This document shows, piece after piece, positions 8,483 through 16,015 of a DNA stretch of 38,679 nt. The translations under genes and the position numbers were made by a program. The notes below the pieces were generated by a model, which searched no databases, was not told where the DNA came from, and was given only the letters and a program-made list of their open reading frames with translations. This DNA is from Ktedonobacteria bacterium (GTDB lineage: Bacteria > Chloroflexota > Ktedonobacteria > Ktedonobacterales > JACDGC01), in contig DAIDGU010000049.1 in the NCBI GenBank assembly GCA_027459785.1, forward strand, positions 1 to 38,679, written 5' to 3'. How positions within the stretch are numbered: the first letter of the stretch is position 1; the number at the start of each line of letters is the position of its first letter.

Positions 8483-8953
8483 TCACGCGCCCGCCAGCGT
8501 GCAGCGAAACACGATCATATCAATCAGCGGGATGCCGTTCTCGCTGATCGGCGGCTGGACATAGGTGAAATAGTCGCGGCGCACGTGGTCCATGCGGAAG
8601 CCGCAGCGTTGATAGAAGGCGATGTTGCCCAGCGCGCAGTTCGCCGTGCCAACCAAGAGTGCATCTGTGCCGCGCTGCCGTCCCTCGGCGACCAAAGCGG
8701 CGAGGATCGCGCGCCCGATGCCGCGCCCGCGCCGTTCGGGCGCGACGGCCAGCAGCAGGATCTCACTCGTCGCCGGTTCCCAGCACACCACCGCCGCCCC
8801 CACCCGCGCCGCCCCATCCTCGGCGGCATACGCCGTATGCGCCGGATCGCAGAGCGCCGCGAGGAGCCGGTCTTCGCCCTCGTCGGCGTCGCGTAGCAAC
8901 GGCACCAGCGCAGGCGCGTCAGGCGGCGCGACAACCATGAGCGTGATGGGCAT
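8483..8953 (-). CDS. GNAT-family N-acetyltransferase
   Basis: Acetyl-CoA-dependent acyltransferase fold of 156 aa. Motif A (coenzyme binding) is clear: LLLAVAPERRGRGIGRAILAAL, where R/Q-x-x-G-x-G reads RRGRGIG. Motif B follows with NIAFYQRCGFR. The start at 8953 is set by an ideal Shine-Dalgarno, AAGGAG six bases upstream; an in-frame upstream ATG at 9142 would run through rnhB and is rejected. It follows rnhB by 10 bp, and the rnhB stop codon overlaps this ribosome site, so it is the third gene of an rplS-rnhB-GNAT operon. The substrate is unknown. Confidence 0.92.
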   Translation of the reverse strand: MPITLMVVAPPDAPALVPLLRDADEGEDRLLAALCDPAHTAYAAEDGAARVGAAVVCWEPATSEILLLAVAPERRGRGIGRAILAALVAEGRQRGTDALLVGTANCALGNIAFYQRCGFRMDHVRRDYFTYVQPPISENGIPLIDMIVFRCTLAGA

Positions 8954-8963
8954 CGTTTGCTCC

Positions 8964-9668
8964 TTAAGCGTCATCCAGCAGGGACAGCTGCCGGGGGGCT
9001 TCGAGCAGCGCGCGGACGGGCGCGAAGGAGCGTCGATGTTCGGGGCAGGGGCCAAGGCGGGCCAACGCGGCCAGGTGGTGCGCCGTGCCATAGCCTTTGT
9101 GCTGCGCGAAGCCATAGCCGGGGTACTGCACGTCCAGGTCACATAGCAGCGCGTCGCGCGCCACTTTCGCCAGGATCGAAGCGGCGGCGATGGAGAGCGA
9201 GCGTTGGTCGCCCTTGATCAGCGGCGTCTGCGGCAGGGGAACGTCTGGCAGGCGCAGGGCGTCCAGCAGCAGCGCGGCAGGCGCGACGGCGAGCCGGCGC
9301 AGGGCAGCGTGCATCGCCAGGCGTGTCGCGCGCAAGATGTTCTGCGCGTCAATCGTCGCCACATCGCTCTGGCCCACAGCCCACGCCACGGCGCGGGCGC
9401 GGATCACCGTCGCCAGCCGTTCGCGCTGCCGGGCGCTGAGCTGCTTGGAATCGCGCACGCCCGTGAGGTCGGCCTCGATGCCAGCATCCAGCGGCAAAAT
9501 GACAGCGGCGGCCACCACCGGCCCCGCCAGGCAGCCGCGCCCCACCTCGTCCAGCCCCGCCACGGTCAGCCAGCCGCGCGCGACCAGGAACCGTTCGGCA
9601 ACGAGGGTTGGCACGGTCCCCCAGGGGCAGGGAACCGCGCTCAGATCAGGATCGGTGCCGGCAGCCAT
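8964..9668 (-). CDS. rnhB: Ribonuclease HII
   Basis: Cleaves RNA in RNA-DNA hybrids and removes single misincorporated ribonucleotides from DNA. 234 aa. The catalytic carboxylates are visible: DEVGRG (motif I, Asp-Glu), RDSKQLS, the LLLDAL Asp and the KGD region followed by [14 protein letters not shown], all characteristic of RNase HII. The first ~35 residues are an extension of unknown role. It follows rplS by 11 bp and precedes the GNAT gene by 10 bp. The rplS-rnhB order is widespread in bacteria. Confidence 0.96.
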   Translation of the reverse strand: MAAGTDPDLSAVPCPWGTVPTLVAERFLVARGWLTVAGLDEVGRGCLAGPVVAAAVILPLDAGIEADLTGVRDSKQLSARQRERLATVIRARAVAWAVGQSDVATIDAQNILRATRLAMHAALRRLAVAPAALLLDALRLPDVPLPQTPLIKGDQRSLSIAAASILAKVARDALLCDLDVQYPGYGFAQHKGYGTAHHLAALARLGPCPEHRRSFAPVRALLEAPRQLSLLDDA

Positions 9669-9679
9669 CGCCGCGCGCC

Positions 9680-10024
9680 TCAGCGGCGCTCTTTAAGGCG
9701 GGCCGCTTTGCCCGTCAGGCCGCGCAGGTAATAGAGGTTCTTGCGGTGGACGACGGCATGCTTGACGATCTCCACCTTCTCGATGCGCGGTGAATTCATC
9801 AGGAACGTGCGCTCCACGCCGACGTTATGCGCGATGCGGCGCACGGTGAAATGCTTGTTCAGCTTCTCGCCGTTCAGGCGAATGACCACGCCCTCGAACA
9901 CCTGAATGCGCTCCTTGTTGCCTTCAACCACGCGGGCATGGACGCGCACCGTGTCACCGGACTCGATCACCGGCATGTCTTGCCGAAAAAAAGATGCCTC
10001 AACGGCATCGATCAGAGTACTCAT
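9680..10024 (-). CDS. rplS: 50S ribosomal protein L19
   Basis: Large-subunit ribosomal protein near the 30S-50S interface. The 114-aa product has the hallmark blocks [31 protein letters not shown], the [16 protein letters not shown] block and KAARLKERR at the end. I chose the ATG at 10024 because normal L19 proteins begin here ([13 protein letters not shown]) and GAGAG lies just upstream; a longer open frame to 10132 would add residues across the promoter. It is the first gene of an operon with rnhB and a GNAT gene. Confidence 0.97.
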   Translation of the reverse strand: MSTLIDAVEASFFRQDMPVIESGDTVRVHARVVEGNKERIQVFEGVVIRLNGEKLNKHFTVRRIAHNVGVERTFLMNSPRIEKVEIVKHAVVHRKNLYYLRGLTGKAARLKERR

Positions 10025-10064
10025 CGATCTCTCGCTATCTTTTTTTGGGGATACAACATGAGTC

Positions 10065-10094
10065 AGTATATCACTCGCTTCGCCCAGATAGCAA
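10065..10094 (-). promoter_or_regulatory. Probable rplS promoter
   Basis: On the minus strand, TTGCTA (10089-10094) and TATACT (10065-10070) are separated by 18 bp, about 40 bp upstream of the rplS start. This gives 4/6 and 5/6 matches to the sigma-70 consensus. Confidence 0.5.
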
Positions 10095-10219
10095 ATCGTT
10101 AGCCCAGGCGGGATGGGACCAGCATCCGCCAACTCTCAGCTTGATGGGGCAATAGGCTATACTTGGCAACGACTGAACGTAGCTTTATCCTACACAAGCA
10201 CGCGAAGAAAGAGGGCGAC

Positions 10220-10591
10220 ATGACGACCCCAGCACCAAACGCTAGTTTACCCCGCGACCTCGGCGGCGGCCTGATGCTGCGCCGGGCCACGCCCGCCGAC
10301 ATCGCGCCCCTGGAAGCTTGGAGCGCCGCTGTGTTTCATCCCACCGCTGGCGCACACCAACGCTACATCATGGAAGGCCACACGCCGCACGGCACCCTCC
10401 TGTTGGGCCACCCCGATGACGGCAACGACGCAGCCTTCCCCGACCTCACCTTCACCGAACTCCTACTCGGCTATCGCTCGCTGGCCGAACTCATCTTCGC
10501 CCATGCCGACTGTCGTGTGCGCGGCGAACTCGCCCCCGCGCTGCTCGATGTCCTTTTCCCCAAGCGCACGTCACATCTCGCCTTCGGTTAG
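10220..10591 (+). CDS. Internally deleted GNAT-like protein, 123 aa
   Basis: Residues 1 to about 45 (DLGGGLMLRRATPADIAPLE) match the first strand and helix of a GNAT acetyltransferase. Residues about 60-123 (AFPDLTFTELLLGYRSLAEL, then DCRVRGELAPALLDVLFPKR) match the C-terminal tail that I recall from larger Chloroflexota GNAT proteins. The central acetyl-CoA-binding motif A is absent, so the two ends seem joined by an in-frame deletion and catalysis is unlikely. The frame is intact and GAGGG lies a few bases upstream of the chosen ATG. A TATACT at 10158-10163 may be its -10. It could be a decaying gene or a retained small protein. Confidence 0.6.
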   Translation: MTTPAPNASLPRDLGGGLMLRRATPADIAPLEAWSAAVFHPTAGAHQRYIMEGHTPHGTLLLGHPDDGNDAAFPDLTFTELLLGYRSLAELIFAHADCRVRGELAPALLDVLFPKRTSHLAFG

Positions 10592-10600
10592 GCCACAGGC

Positions 10601-10620
10601 GGCGGCCAGGAATGTCCGCC
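10601..10620. repeat. GGCGG...CCGCC hairpin after the deleted GNAT gene
   Basis: GGCGGCCAGGAATGTCCGCC, a variant of the GGCGGACA/TGTCCGCC family. The remaining gap to 10818 is comparatively AT-rich and shows no gene. Confidence 0.55.
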
Positions 10621-10818
10621 CTACGAAAGGCGAGAACACGAACGGTATTATTGACCTCGACAAAAAGAACTAAAGGTTCCTGTTCCGAACAAAACCTGAC
10701 GTGGACACGAATGAAAGGCATCGTCCGATTCGGAAAAGTTTAATTCTCTACGCCGAGGTCAGTAATTACATGGGTCAAAACCAAGAAACTAGCCACAATG
10801 GCTAATCTTTGCGATCTG

Positions 10819-11847
10819 TCAATCGCTGTTATCGTCTGCCTCGTCACCGTCTGGTAACATTGCCGCCCATAGCCCGACAGCATCCTCTTCTTTGCGCTGG
10901 ATGCGCTCGTATTCTTCCCGCACGATCTGCTCATAGCTTTTGGTTGGGCATGGCAAGTCTTCCGGGGCAATGCCCAGCGTTTGCAGGAAGATATCGCGTG
11001 CCTGTTGCCCGGCATCGTAGTGAGCGATGCCAGCAGCGCGCATGGTCGTCACCTGGCGCGTTCGCATGTTGCGCTTGCCCAGGATGGCACGCAGGAAGTT
11101 AGCGAACGTTTCCAGCGCGCTCATATAATCGGAGATCGCCTGATTGGGTTGCAGACCGCGCAGGGCGTGCATGTCGTCTTCAGTGCGTCCAGCATATAGC
11201 CCCTTATATCCCATGTCGAAAAAAAGGGCGAGTTGGCGTTTGGTGATGACGCCCGCCTCATAAGCGAGCTGTAGGAGATCCTTGTTGGCGGTGGTCAAGT
11301 CCTGCCGAAGCGCGATGCGCAGGGAAACTTCAGCGAGGGGATCGCCCTGAAGTTGCGCGGCCAGATCCACCACTTCCGCTTGAATGGCCGCTACGCCTTG
11401 CAACTCAGCCTCGCGGGTGCGCACGGCGAAATATGCTTGCGCCCTGGCAACGTTGCGTTTCTTGGGATCGGCGTTCTGAGCGACGAGATAGCAGGCATAG
11501 CGGGTAAGGCGATAATCATCGACTTCGCGCATTGCCCCTGAGCCAATTGGGACCATGTTGTTGAACTCGACAACATGGTCTGAGATGGCCATGCCGTTGT
11601 TTTCAATCGCCTTCATGGCGCGATGGATGGTGTTCTCAAAATTGCGCCAGCTATCGCGCGCTCCATAGCCCAGCACTTTCGCAAGTTCCCGTGCGCTCCA
11701 CCATTCGCCCTGCTCGTCTTGGTGGCGAATGGCATCAAATGGTGATTGCCCGTTGGCTGGATTTGGTGGTTGCGGATTCGACATGTGATATCCTCTCCTT
11801 ACGCCGGCGTTGAGGTGGAACCCCCGCACTTGTTTTTCCTCGGCCAT
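10819..11847 (-). CDS. dinD: DinD-family DNA-damage-inducible protein, copy 1
   Basis: 342 aa, related to E. coli DinD, an SOS-induced protein reported to inhibit RecA filament activity. Seen here: a Bro-N/antirepressor-like N-terminus (FDAIRHQDEQGEWWSAREL, AKVLGYG), the core YRLTRYACYLVAQNADPKKR followed by AQAYFAVRTREAE, a central MGYKGLYAGRT block and the C-terminal FLQTLGIAPEDLPCPTKSYE. Two in-frame starts each have a ribosome site: 11847 (GGAGG, seven bases) and 11784 (MSNPQPPNP, AGGAG about ten bases). I give the longer; the shorter (321 aa) matches the family better at its N-terminus. No SOS box was recognised. A paralogue lies at 25964-26875. Confidence 0.9.
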   Translation of the reverse strand: MAEEKQVRGFHLNAGVRRGYHMSNPQPPNPANGQSPFDAIRHQDEQGEWWSARELAKVLGYGARDSWRNFENTIHRAMKAIENNGMAISDHVVEFNNMVPIGSGAMREVDDYRLTRYACYLVAQNADPKKRNVARAQAYFAVRTREAELQGVAAIQAEVVDLAAQLQGDPLAEVSLRIALRQDLTTANKDLLQLAYEAGVITKRQLALFFDMGYKGLYAGRTEDDMHALRGLQPNQAISDYMSALETFANFLRAILGKRNMRTRQVTTMRAAGIAHYDAGQQARDIFLQTLGIAPEDLPCPTKSYEQIVREEYERIQRKEEDAVGLWAAMLPDGDEADDNSD

Positions 11848-11880
11848 AGCTGCACCTCCAATCCCTTTTACGATATCATT

Positions 11881-11925
11881 CTTTTTCGTGCTCTTCGTGG
11901 CCCTTTCGTGGCCTTCGTGTTCGCT
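11881..11925. repeat. TTCGTGGCCTTCGTGTTCG repeat
   Basis: Tandem-like TTTCGTG/CTTCGTGG/CTTCGTGTTCG words in the short gap between dinD and the membrane protein. It is a copy of the family at 2663-2756 and 15247-15284. Confidence 0.7.
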
Positions 11926-11939
11926 CTCGTCTCCCCAAC

Positions 11940-12476
11940 TTATACCTTAGCTGATCGGGGCGCGAAGAGGTCGCGCCGCACCAGCAGCGTCGTCAGCAAC
12001 CAGACCGGCAGCGCCAGGTAGGGCAAGGTGGTCGCCCAGAACGTCAGCAGATTCGTCACCGAATGCAGGTTATCCAGCGAGTAGACGAAGATAAAGTAGA
12101 GGATGGCATAGAGCGCGCCACCAGCGGTGAGCAACCCCACCTGGCGCACCCACGGGCGGCGACCCCACAGGCCAATGCCCGATGCGATATACAGCGGCCC
12201 CAGGAAGAAGGCGTCGAGCAGCGCGCCGGCCATCGTGCCGGAATCCTTGCTGAGCGCGCCCGTATCCACCTGCGTGCCATACCAGTACCAGACCTGCCCC
12301 AGCAGGTTCGCGTGCGGCGAGGCCGCCACCAGATTCGCGTAATAGAACACGTAGTACAATTGCGGGATGGCCGTCACGATGCCCAACAGCACATACAACA
12401 CCGCCAGAATCGCCAGCCAGATCGGACGCTTGGATTGCGTCGCTGGCACAGCCGTTACCGACGCGCTCGCCGCCAT
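11940..12476 (-). CDS. Four-helix membrane protein of unknown function
   Basis: 178 aa. After a short Ala/Ser/Thr-rich N-terminus come about four membrane helices: IWLAILAVLYVLLGIVTAIP, the LLDAFFLGPLYIASGIGLW region, LLTAGGALYAILYFIFVYSL and the final LPYLALPVWLLTTLLV. A hydrophilic extracytoplasmic or cytoplasmic loop carries YWYGTQVDTGALSKDSG. The start at 12476 has GAGGGT seven bases upstream; the frame stays open much further upstream but runs through repeats with no protein-like sequence. I do not recognise the family. The layout of helices with buried Asp and Trp recalls EXPERA-type proteins only weakly. Confidence 0.75.
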   Translation of the reverse strand: MAASASVTAVPATQSKRPIWLAILAVLYVLLGIVTAIPQLYYVFYYANLVAASPHANLLGQVWYWYGTQVDTGALSKDSGTMAGALLDAFFLGPLYIASGIGLWGRRPWVRQVGLLTAGGALYAILYFIFVYSLDNLHSVTNLLTFWATTLPYLALPVWLLTTLLVRRDLFAPRSAKV

Positions 12477-12526
12477 GTTGCTACCCTCATTTCGCTTGCT
12501 GCCAGCCATAATATGGCGGGGGAACG

Positions 12527-12557
12527 GGGGCGCGATGAATCGCGCCCATACAAGGAT
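12527..12557 (-). repeat. GGGCGCGAT/ATCGCGCCC palindrome, copy 2
   Basis: Perfect 9-bp arms at 12528-12536 and 12539-12547 followed by the conserved CATACAAGGAT tail. It is the reverse orientation of the copies at 4190, 34851 and 36931. Confidence 0.75.
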
Positions 12558-12570
12558 CGTGGCCATCGTG

Positions 12571-12719
12571 GGGCGGACATGCCTGTTCGCCGCGTGACAG
12601 ACAAGAATGGCTGTCCTCCGGGGAAGCGTGGGGCGGACATTCCTGTCCGCCGTGGTGACAGACAAGAATGGCTGTCCTCCAGGTTTCGTGCTGTGACAGA
12701 CAAGAATGTCCGTCCTCCC
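12571..12719. repeat. Cluster of alternating hairpin repeats upstream of polB
   Basis: Two GGCGGACA..TGTCCGCC hairpins (about 12572 and 12632) alternate with three copies of a unit beginning TGACAGACAAGAATG and ending TCCTCC (12595-12619, 12656-12680, and 12694-12718 with GTCCGTCC in place of GCTGTCC). The first two units are exactly 61 bp apart, as expected from a tandem duplication. With the neighbouring palindrome this explains most of the 12477-12798 gap. Confidence 0.8.
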
Positions 12720-12798
12720 ATACTTTATGGACAAGTGCCGATCACAAGCGTAGCAGCATGCGGGCGGGCGCGTCAAGATGCCACGGATTGAAGAATTG

Positions 12799-12804
12799 TA
12801 TACT
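12799..12804 (+). promoter_or_regulatory. -10 element for a probably leaderless polB transcript
   Basis: TATACT ends six bases before ATG at 12811, so transcription would start at or next to the start codon. No ribosome binding site precedes any of the candidate ATGs. The same six-base spacing is seen at 28163-28168. Confidence 0.45.
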
Positions 12805-12810
12805 AGACGC

Positions 12811-15231
12811 ATGATGCATGATGACGACCTCGCGGCGCGGCGGGCGCTGGAAGACGAGTGGCTCTGGGGCTGGGATGCCACGCCGGGCATCGTTTCCGTG
12901 TGGGCGGAACGCGACGGGCGGGCGCTGGTGTGGCGACGGCTGGACCGCACCACGCTCGTCTGCGAACGCGAACGCTTCCGCCCCTGGGTGCTGCTCAGCA
13001 CGCTAGGCGATGTGCGCCACCTGGGCGGCGACCTGGCGGCGGAGGATGCGCCGGGCGCGGCGACCACGCGGCTCACCTACCGTGAACTGGATGGGCCGGG
13101 CCACCTGCGCTATCTAGTCAGCGCAGCGGACGGGCGCACGCTGGAAGGCGCGATCCTTGCCGGTGTGCAGCGGCGCACCGGGCGGGCGCTGGCGCGGCTG
13201 GCCGATCTGGGAGCGGACGAGGTCGTGTGGCTGCCGCCGGAAGAACAGTACCTCGTCGCCACCGGGCGCACGTATTTTCGCGGCCTGGCCTTCGACGATC
13301 TGCATCGTCTGCAATTCGATCTGGAAACGACCGGCCTTGATCCGGCGCGGGAGCGCATCTTCCTCATCGCCGTGCGCTCGAATCGTGGCCTGGCGCACGT
13401 GCTGGATGTCAGCGAAAACGGCCTGGACGAGCCGGCGGCGGAAGCCGATCTCATCCGCCGTTTCGCCATGCTGCTGCGCGAGGCCGATCCCGACGTGATC
13501 GAGAATCACAACCTGCACGGCTTCGACCTGCCTTTCCTGGCGACGCGCGCCCAGCTCCTCGGCGTGCCGTTGCTGCTGGGCCGCGCCGGTGCGCCCGGCT
13601 TGCGCCAGCGCCCGGTCGGGCGCGGCTATGGCCCTGTGCGCGGCGATGAAGCGGAGGCCGGCGATGGGCGCGAACGTGAGCGCGCTGTCCGCTACATCAT
13701 TCCTGGGCGTGAGTTGATCGACACGCTGGATGCCGTGCGGCGCTACGATTTCGCCGCGCGCGATCTGCCCGGCCACGGGTTGAAGGCCGTCGCGCGCCAC
13801 TTCGGCCTGGCCGCGCCCGACCGCGAATACGTGGAGGGGGCGCAAATCTACACGACCTGGCAGCGAGACCCGGAGCGCGTGCGCCGGTACGCGCTGGATG
13901 ACGTGGCGGAAGCCGACGGCGTGGCGCGGCTGCTGGGCGGCGCGGCTTTCGCCATGGCGACGATGGCCCCGCGCCGCTATGAGCGCCTGGCGGATGCCGG
14001 CCCCGCCACCGGCATCCTCGATCCCCTGCTGGTGCGCGCCTATCTCCACGCCGGCGCGGCGCTGCCGGCCTACGCCGTCCCCGACGGCACGCAGCACAGC
14101 GGGGCATCGCTCTATCTCTTCGCGTCAGGCGTGGCGCAGCGCGTGATCAAGGCCGACGTGTCGAGCCTGTACCCATCCCTGATGCGCCAATATCGCATCA
14201 GCCCGCGCCCGGATCGTTTGGGCGTCTTGCTGGCGCTGGTGGATCGCCTGGTGGAGCAGCGATTGGCGGCGAAGGACCGCGCCCGCGCCGCGCCGCCCGG
14301 CGCACCGGAGCGCCATACCAACGAGGCGATCTCCGCCGCCATGAAGATCCTGGTCAATTCGGCGTATGGCTACCTGGGCGCGGCGGGGCTGACGCGCTGC
14401 GCCGACACCGACGCGGCGAACGAGGTGACGGCGCGGGGCCGCGCCCTGCTGGCGCAACTCTGCCGCGAACTGGCCGCGCGGGGGCTGACGCTGCTGGAAG
14501 CCGACACCGACGGCGTCTATTGTGCCGCGCCTGCCGGCTGGAGCGAAGCCGACGAGCGCCGCGCCGTGGCGGAAGTCGCCGCGACGCTGCCGCCCCTCGT
14601 GCGGCTGGAATTCGAGGGCCGCTATGCCGCCATGCTCAGCCACGAGCCGAAAAACTATGCGCTGCTGACCTACGCGGGCCAGGTGATCCTGCGCGGCGTG
14701 GCCTTCCGGTCGATCAAGTTCGAGGCGTTCGGCGAGGCGTTCTTGCGCGAGGCCGTCGGCTGCCTTTTGCGCGGCGACGTGCCGGGCGTGCAAGCGGCCT
14801 ATCTGGCGACGGCGGGAGCGATCCGCCGGCGGGAACTGCCCACGGCGCAGGTGGTCTCGCGCGCCCGCCTTACCAAGACGCCCGCGCAATATGACGCCGC
14901 CCGTGGGGCGCGGCGCGAAGCGCCCTACGAAGCGTTGCGCAACGCCGGGCGCACGACCTGGCGGCGCGGCGACCGCGTGCAACTTTATCGCGCCACCGGC
15001 GGCCACTTCGCGCTGTGGGACGAAGACGCCGCCGACCGGCGCGACTATGACATCTCCCACTACCTGCGCCTGCTGCGCGAGACGTATGCCATCCGCCTCG
15101 CCCGTGCCTTCACCCCGGCGGACTATGCCACGCTGTTCGCCGCTGACGACCAACCCTCCCTCTTCGCGCCGCCCCTCGACGCGATCCGCCCCATCCTGAC
15201 GCCGCTGGCGTCGCCAGAAGCGATCGCGTGA
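12811..15231 (+). CDS. polB: Family B DNA polymerase with 3'-5' exonuclease
   Basis: Replicative/repair-type polymerase of 806 aa, closer to archaeal-type PolB than to a bacterial replicase. Exonuclease motifs are intact: FDLETTGLD (about residue 169), NHNLHGFD (about 232) and YALDDVAEAD (about 360). Polymerase motifs are intact: DVSSLYPSLM (A, about 449), KILVNSAYG (B, about 512) and ADTDGVY (C, about 565; the usual Ser after DTD is Gly). The KNYALL and GVAFRSIKFEAFGEAFL blocks fit a PolB subgroup. The A-B spacing is short, so the fingers region is compact. I chose 12811 because a TATACT sits exactly upstream; the in-frame ATG at 12778 would contain that element. Likely role: repair or translesion synthesis beside PolC/DnaE. 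This is inference. Confidence 0.93.
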   Translation: MMHDDDLAARRALEDEWLWGWDATPGIVSVWAERDGRALVWRRLDRTTLVCERERFRPWVLLSTLGDVRHLGGDLAAEDAPGAATTRLTYRELDGPGHLRYLVSAADGRTLEGAILAGVQRRTGRALARLADLGADEVVWLPPEEQYLVATGRTYFRGLAFDDLHRLQFDLETTGLDPARERIFLIAVRSNRGLAHVLDVSENGLDEPAAEADLIRRFAMLLREADPDVIENHNLHGFDLPFLATRAQLLGVPLLLGRAGAPGLRQRPVGRGYGPVRGDEAEAGDGRERERAVRYIIPGRELIDTLDAVRRYDFAARDLPGHGLKAVARHFGLAAPDREYVEGAQIYTTWQRDPERVRRYALDDVAEADGVARLLGGAAFAMATMAPRRYERLADAGPATGILDPLLVRAYLHAGAALPAYAVPDGTQHSGASLYLFASGVAQRVIKADVSSLYPSLMRQYRISPRPDRLGVLLALVDRLVEQRLAAKDRARAAPPGAPERHTNEAISAAMKILVNSAYGYLGAAGLTRCADTDAANEVTARGRALLAQLCRELAARGLTLLEADTDGVYCAAPAGWSEADERRAVAEVAATLPPLVRLEFEGRYAAMLSHEPKNYALLTYAGQVILRGVAFRSIKFEAFGEAFLREAVGCLLRGDVPGVQAAYLATAGAIRRRELPTAQVVSRARLTKTPAQYDAARGARREAPYEALRNAGRTTWRRGDRVQLYRATGGHFALWDEDAADRRDYDISHYLRLLRETYAIRLARAFTPADYATLFAADDQPSLFAPPLDAIRPILTPLASPEAIA

Positions 15232-15246
15232 AATTGGGGATGGGAC

Positions 15247-15284
15247 GCGAACACGAAGACCACGAAAACGGCACGAAGAACCTG
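15247..15284. repeat. GAACACGAAGACCACGAAAA repeat
   Basis: Reads GAACACGAAGACCACGAAAA then CGGCACGAAGAAC. It is the reverse complement of the words at 11881-11925. It lies in the gap after polB. The rest of the gap to 15521 is AT-richer, with a TGGTATGAT extended -10-like site at 15402-15410 that could serve the next gene. Confidence 0.7.
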
Positions 15285-15521
15285 AAATTATGCGTGTTTA
15301 ATACAGTTTGGGTCACTGTTTGCGCCGCTACTATTCAGCTATCCAGCGTAACCGCTTCGCCGCGTGCGGAGCAATCACATCTGCGAAGCCAGTGGCAATA
15401 ATGGTATGATTAAAGAGCAGCAATGCCGTGCAAAAGATGATTTTGCTACTGTGCTAGCCGCTGTGAAAAGAGTCAAATAATCAAACAATGCTAAATAGAT
15501 GATTGCCAGGAGGAACGGCTG

Positions 15522-15779
15522 ATGCTACCCGAACCTGAAACGCAAGCAGCATTAGAGATCGCGCGTTTTATCGCCAGCCAGCCATCGCCGGAGCAAGTGA
15601 TCGCGTTTCGCCCCTCGCCCGCCGTGATTGAACGTGCCTATGCATTGATCGACGCTGAACGCGAGCGATCCCTCACTGTTGAGGAACACCACGAAATGGA
15701 AAGCTATCTAGCGATACAACACATCATGATTCTGGCGAAAGCTGAAGCACATCTCCAGTTGCGCCAGCGAGCATCATAA
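15522..15779 (+). CDS. Small helical protein of the HNH-linked module, copy 1 (85 aa)
   Basis: Clear homologue of 20670-20921. Shared positions include [18 protein letters not shown], the EE motif and a C-terminal EAHL-L-QRAS. The protein is acidic, all-helical in appearance and has no signal or membrane segment. AGGAGG lies eight bases before the ATG. It is followed after 2 bp by the deleted HNH gene, the same order as in copy 2. Function is unknown. The tight pairing with a nuclease gene suggests a partner or immunity role, but this is only inference. Confidence 0.8.
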   Translation: MLPEPETQAALEIARFIASQPSPEQVIAFRPSPAVIERAYALIDAERERSLTVEEHHEMESYLAIQHIMILAKAEAHLQLRQRAS

Positions 15780-15781
15780 CG

Positions 15782-15980
15782 ATGGCAGAGAAACGTGCTG
15801 TTCCGGCACGGTTACGGCAACAAGTGCGCGAACGTGCACGAGGTCTCTGCGAATATTGTTTGCTTCATGAAGATGACATGATGCTCCCTCATGAACTGGA
15901 TCATATTATTGCAATTCAACACTACCGCTCGCTTGGATGAGCGAATGAGTCTGCTCACCATCGGACACTACCCACGGTAG
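15782..15980 (+). pseudogene. HNH endonuclease, internally deleted and frameshifted
   Basis: From ATG 15782 the frame gives 52 residues that match the N-terminus of the HNH protein at 20923: [20 protein letters not shown], then [13 protein letters not shown]. Directly after that, a different frame encodes [15 protein letters not shown] and a TAG at 15978-15980, which matches the last residues of the intact protein (RLRLIAMGRYPAK). The middle, with the second half of the HNH fold including the CGICNRNKG block, is missing, and the join is out of frame (stop at 15938-15940). So this is a deletion derivative that cannot make the nuclease. Confidence 0.85.
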
Positions 15981-16015
15981 TAGTGCCGCAATCGTGCGTG
16001 AAAAATAGGAAATGC

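Noticed and set aside
11784..11860. SOS (LexA) box upstream of dinD copy 1
   Set aside because: No GAACNNNNGTTC-type or CTGT-N8-ACAG-type palindrome seen near either dinD start. The lineage's own motif is unknown, so absence is not proof.
12571..12719. Insertion sequence
   Set aside because: No transposase gene, no flanking duplications; the cluster consists of short hairpins only.
13114..15153. Two long minus-strand open frames opposite polB
   Set aside because: Shadow frames without ribosome sites; polB has all catalytic motifs on the plus strand.
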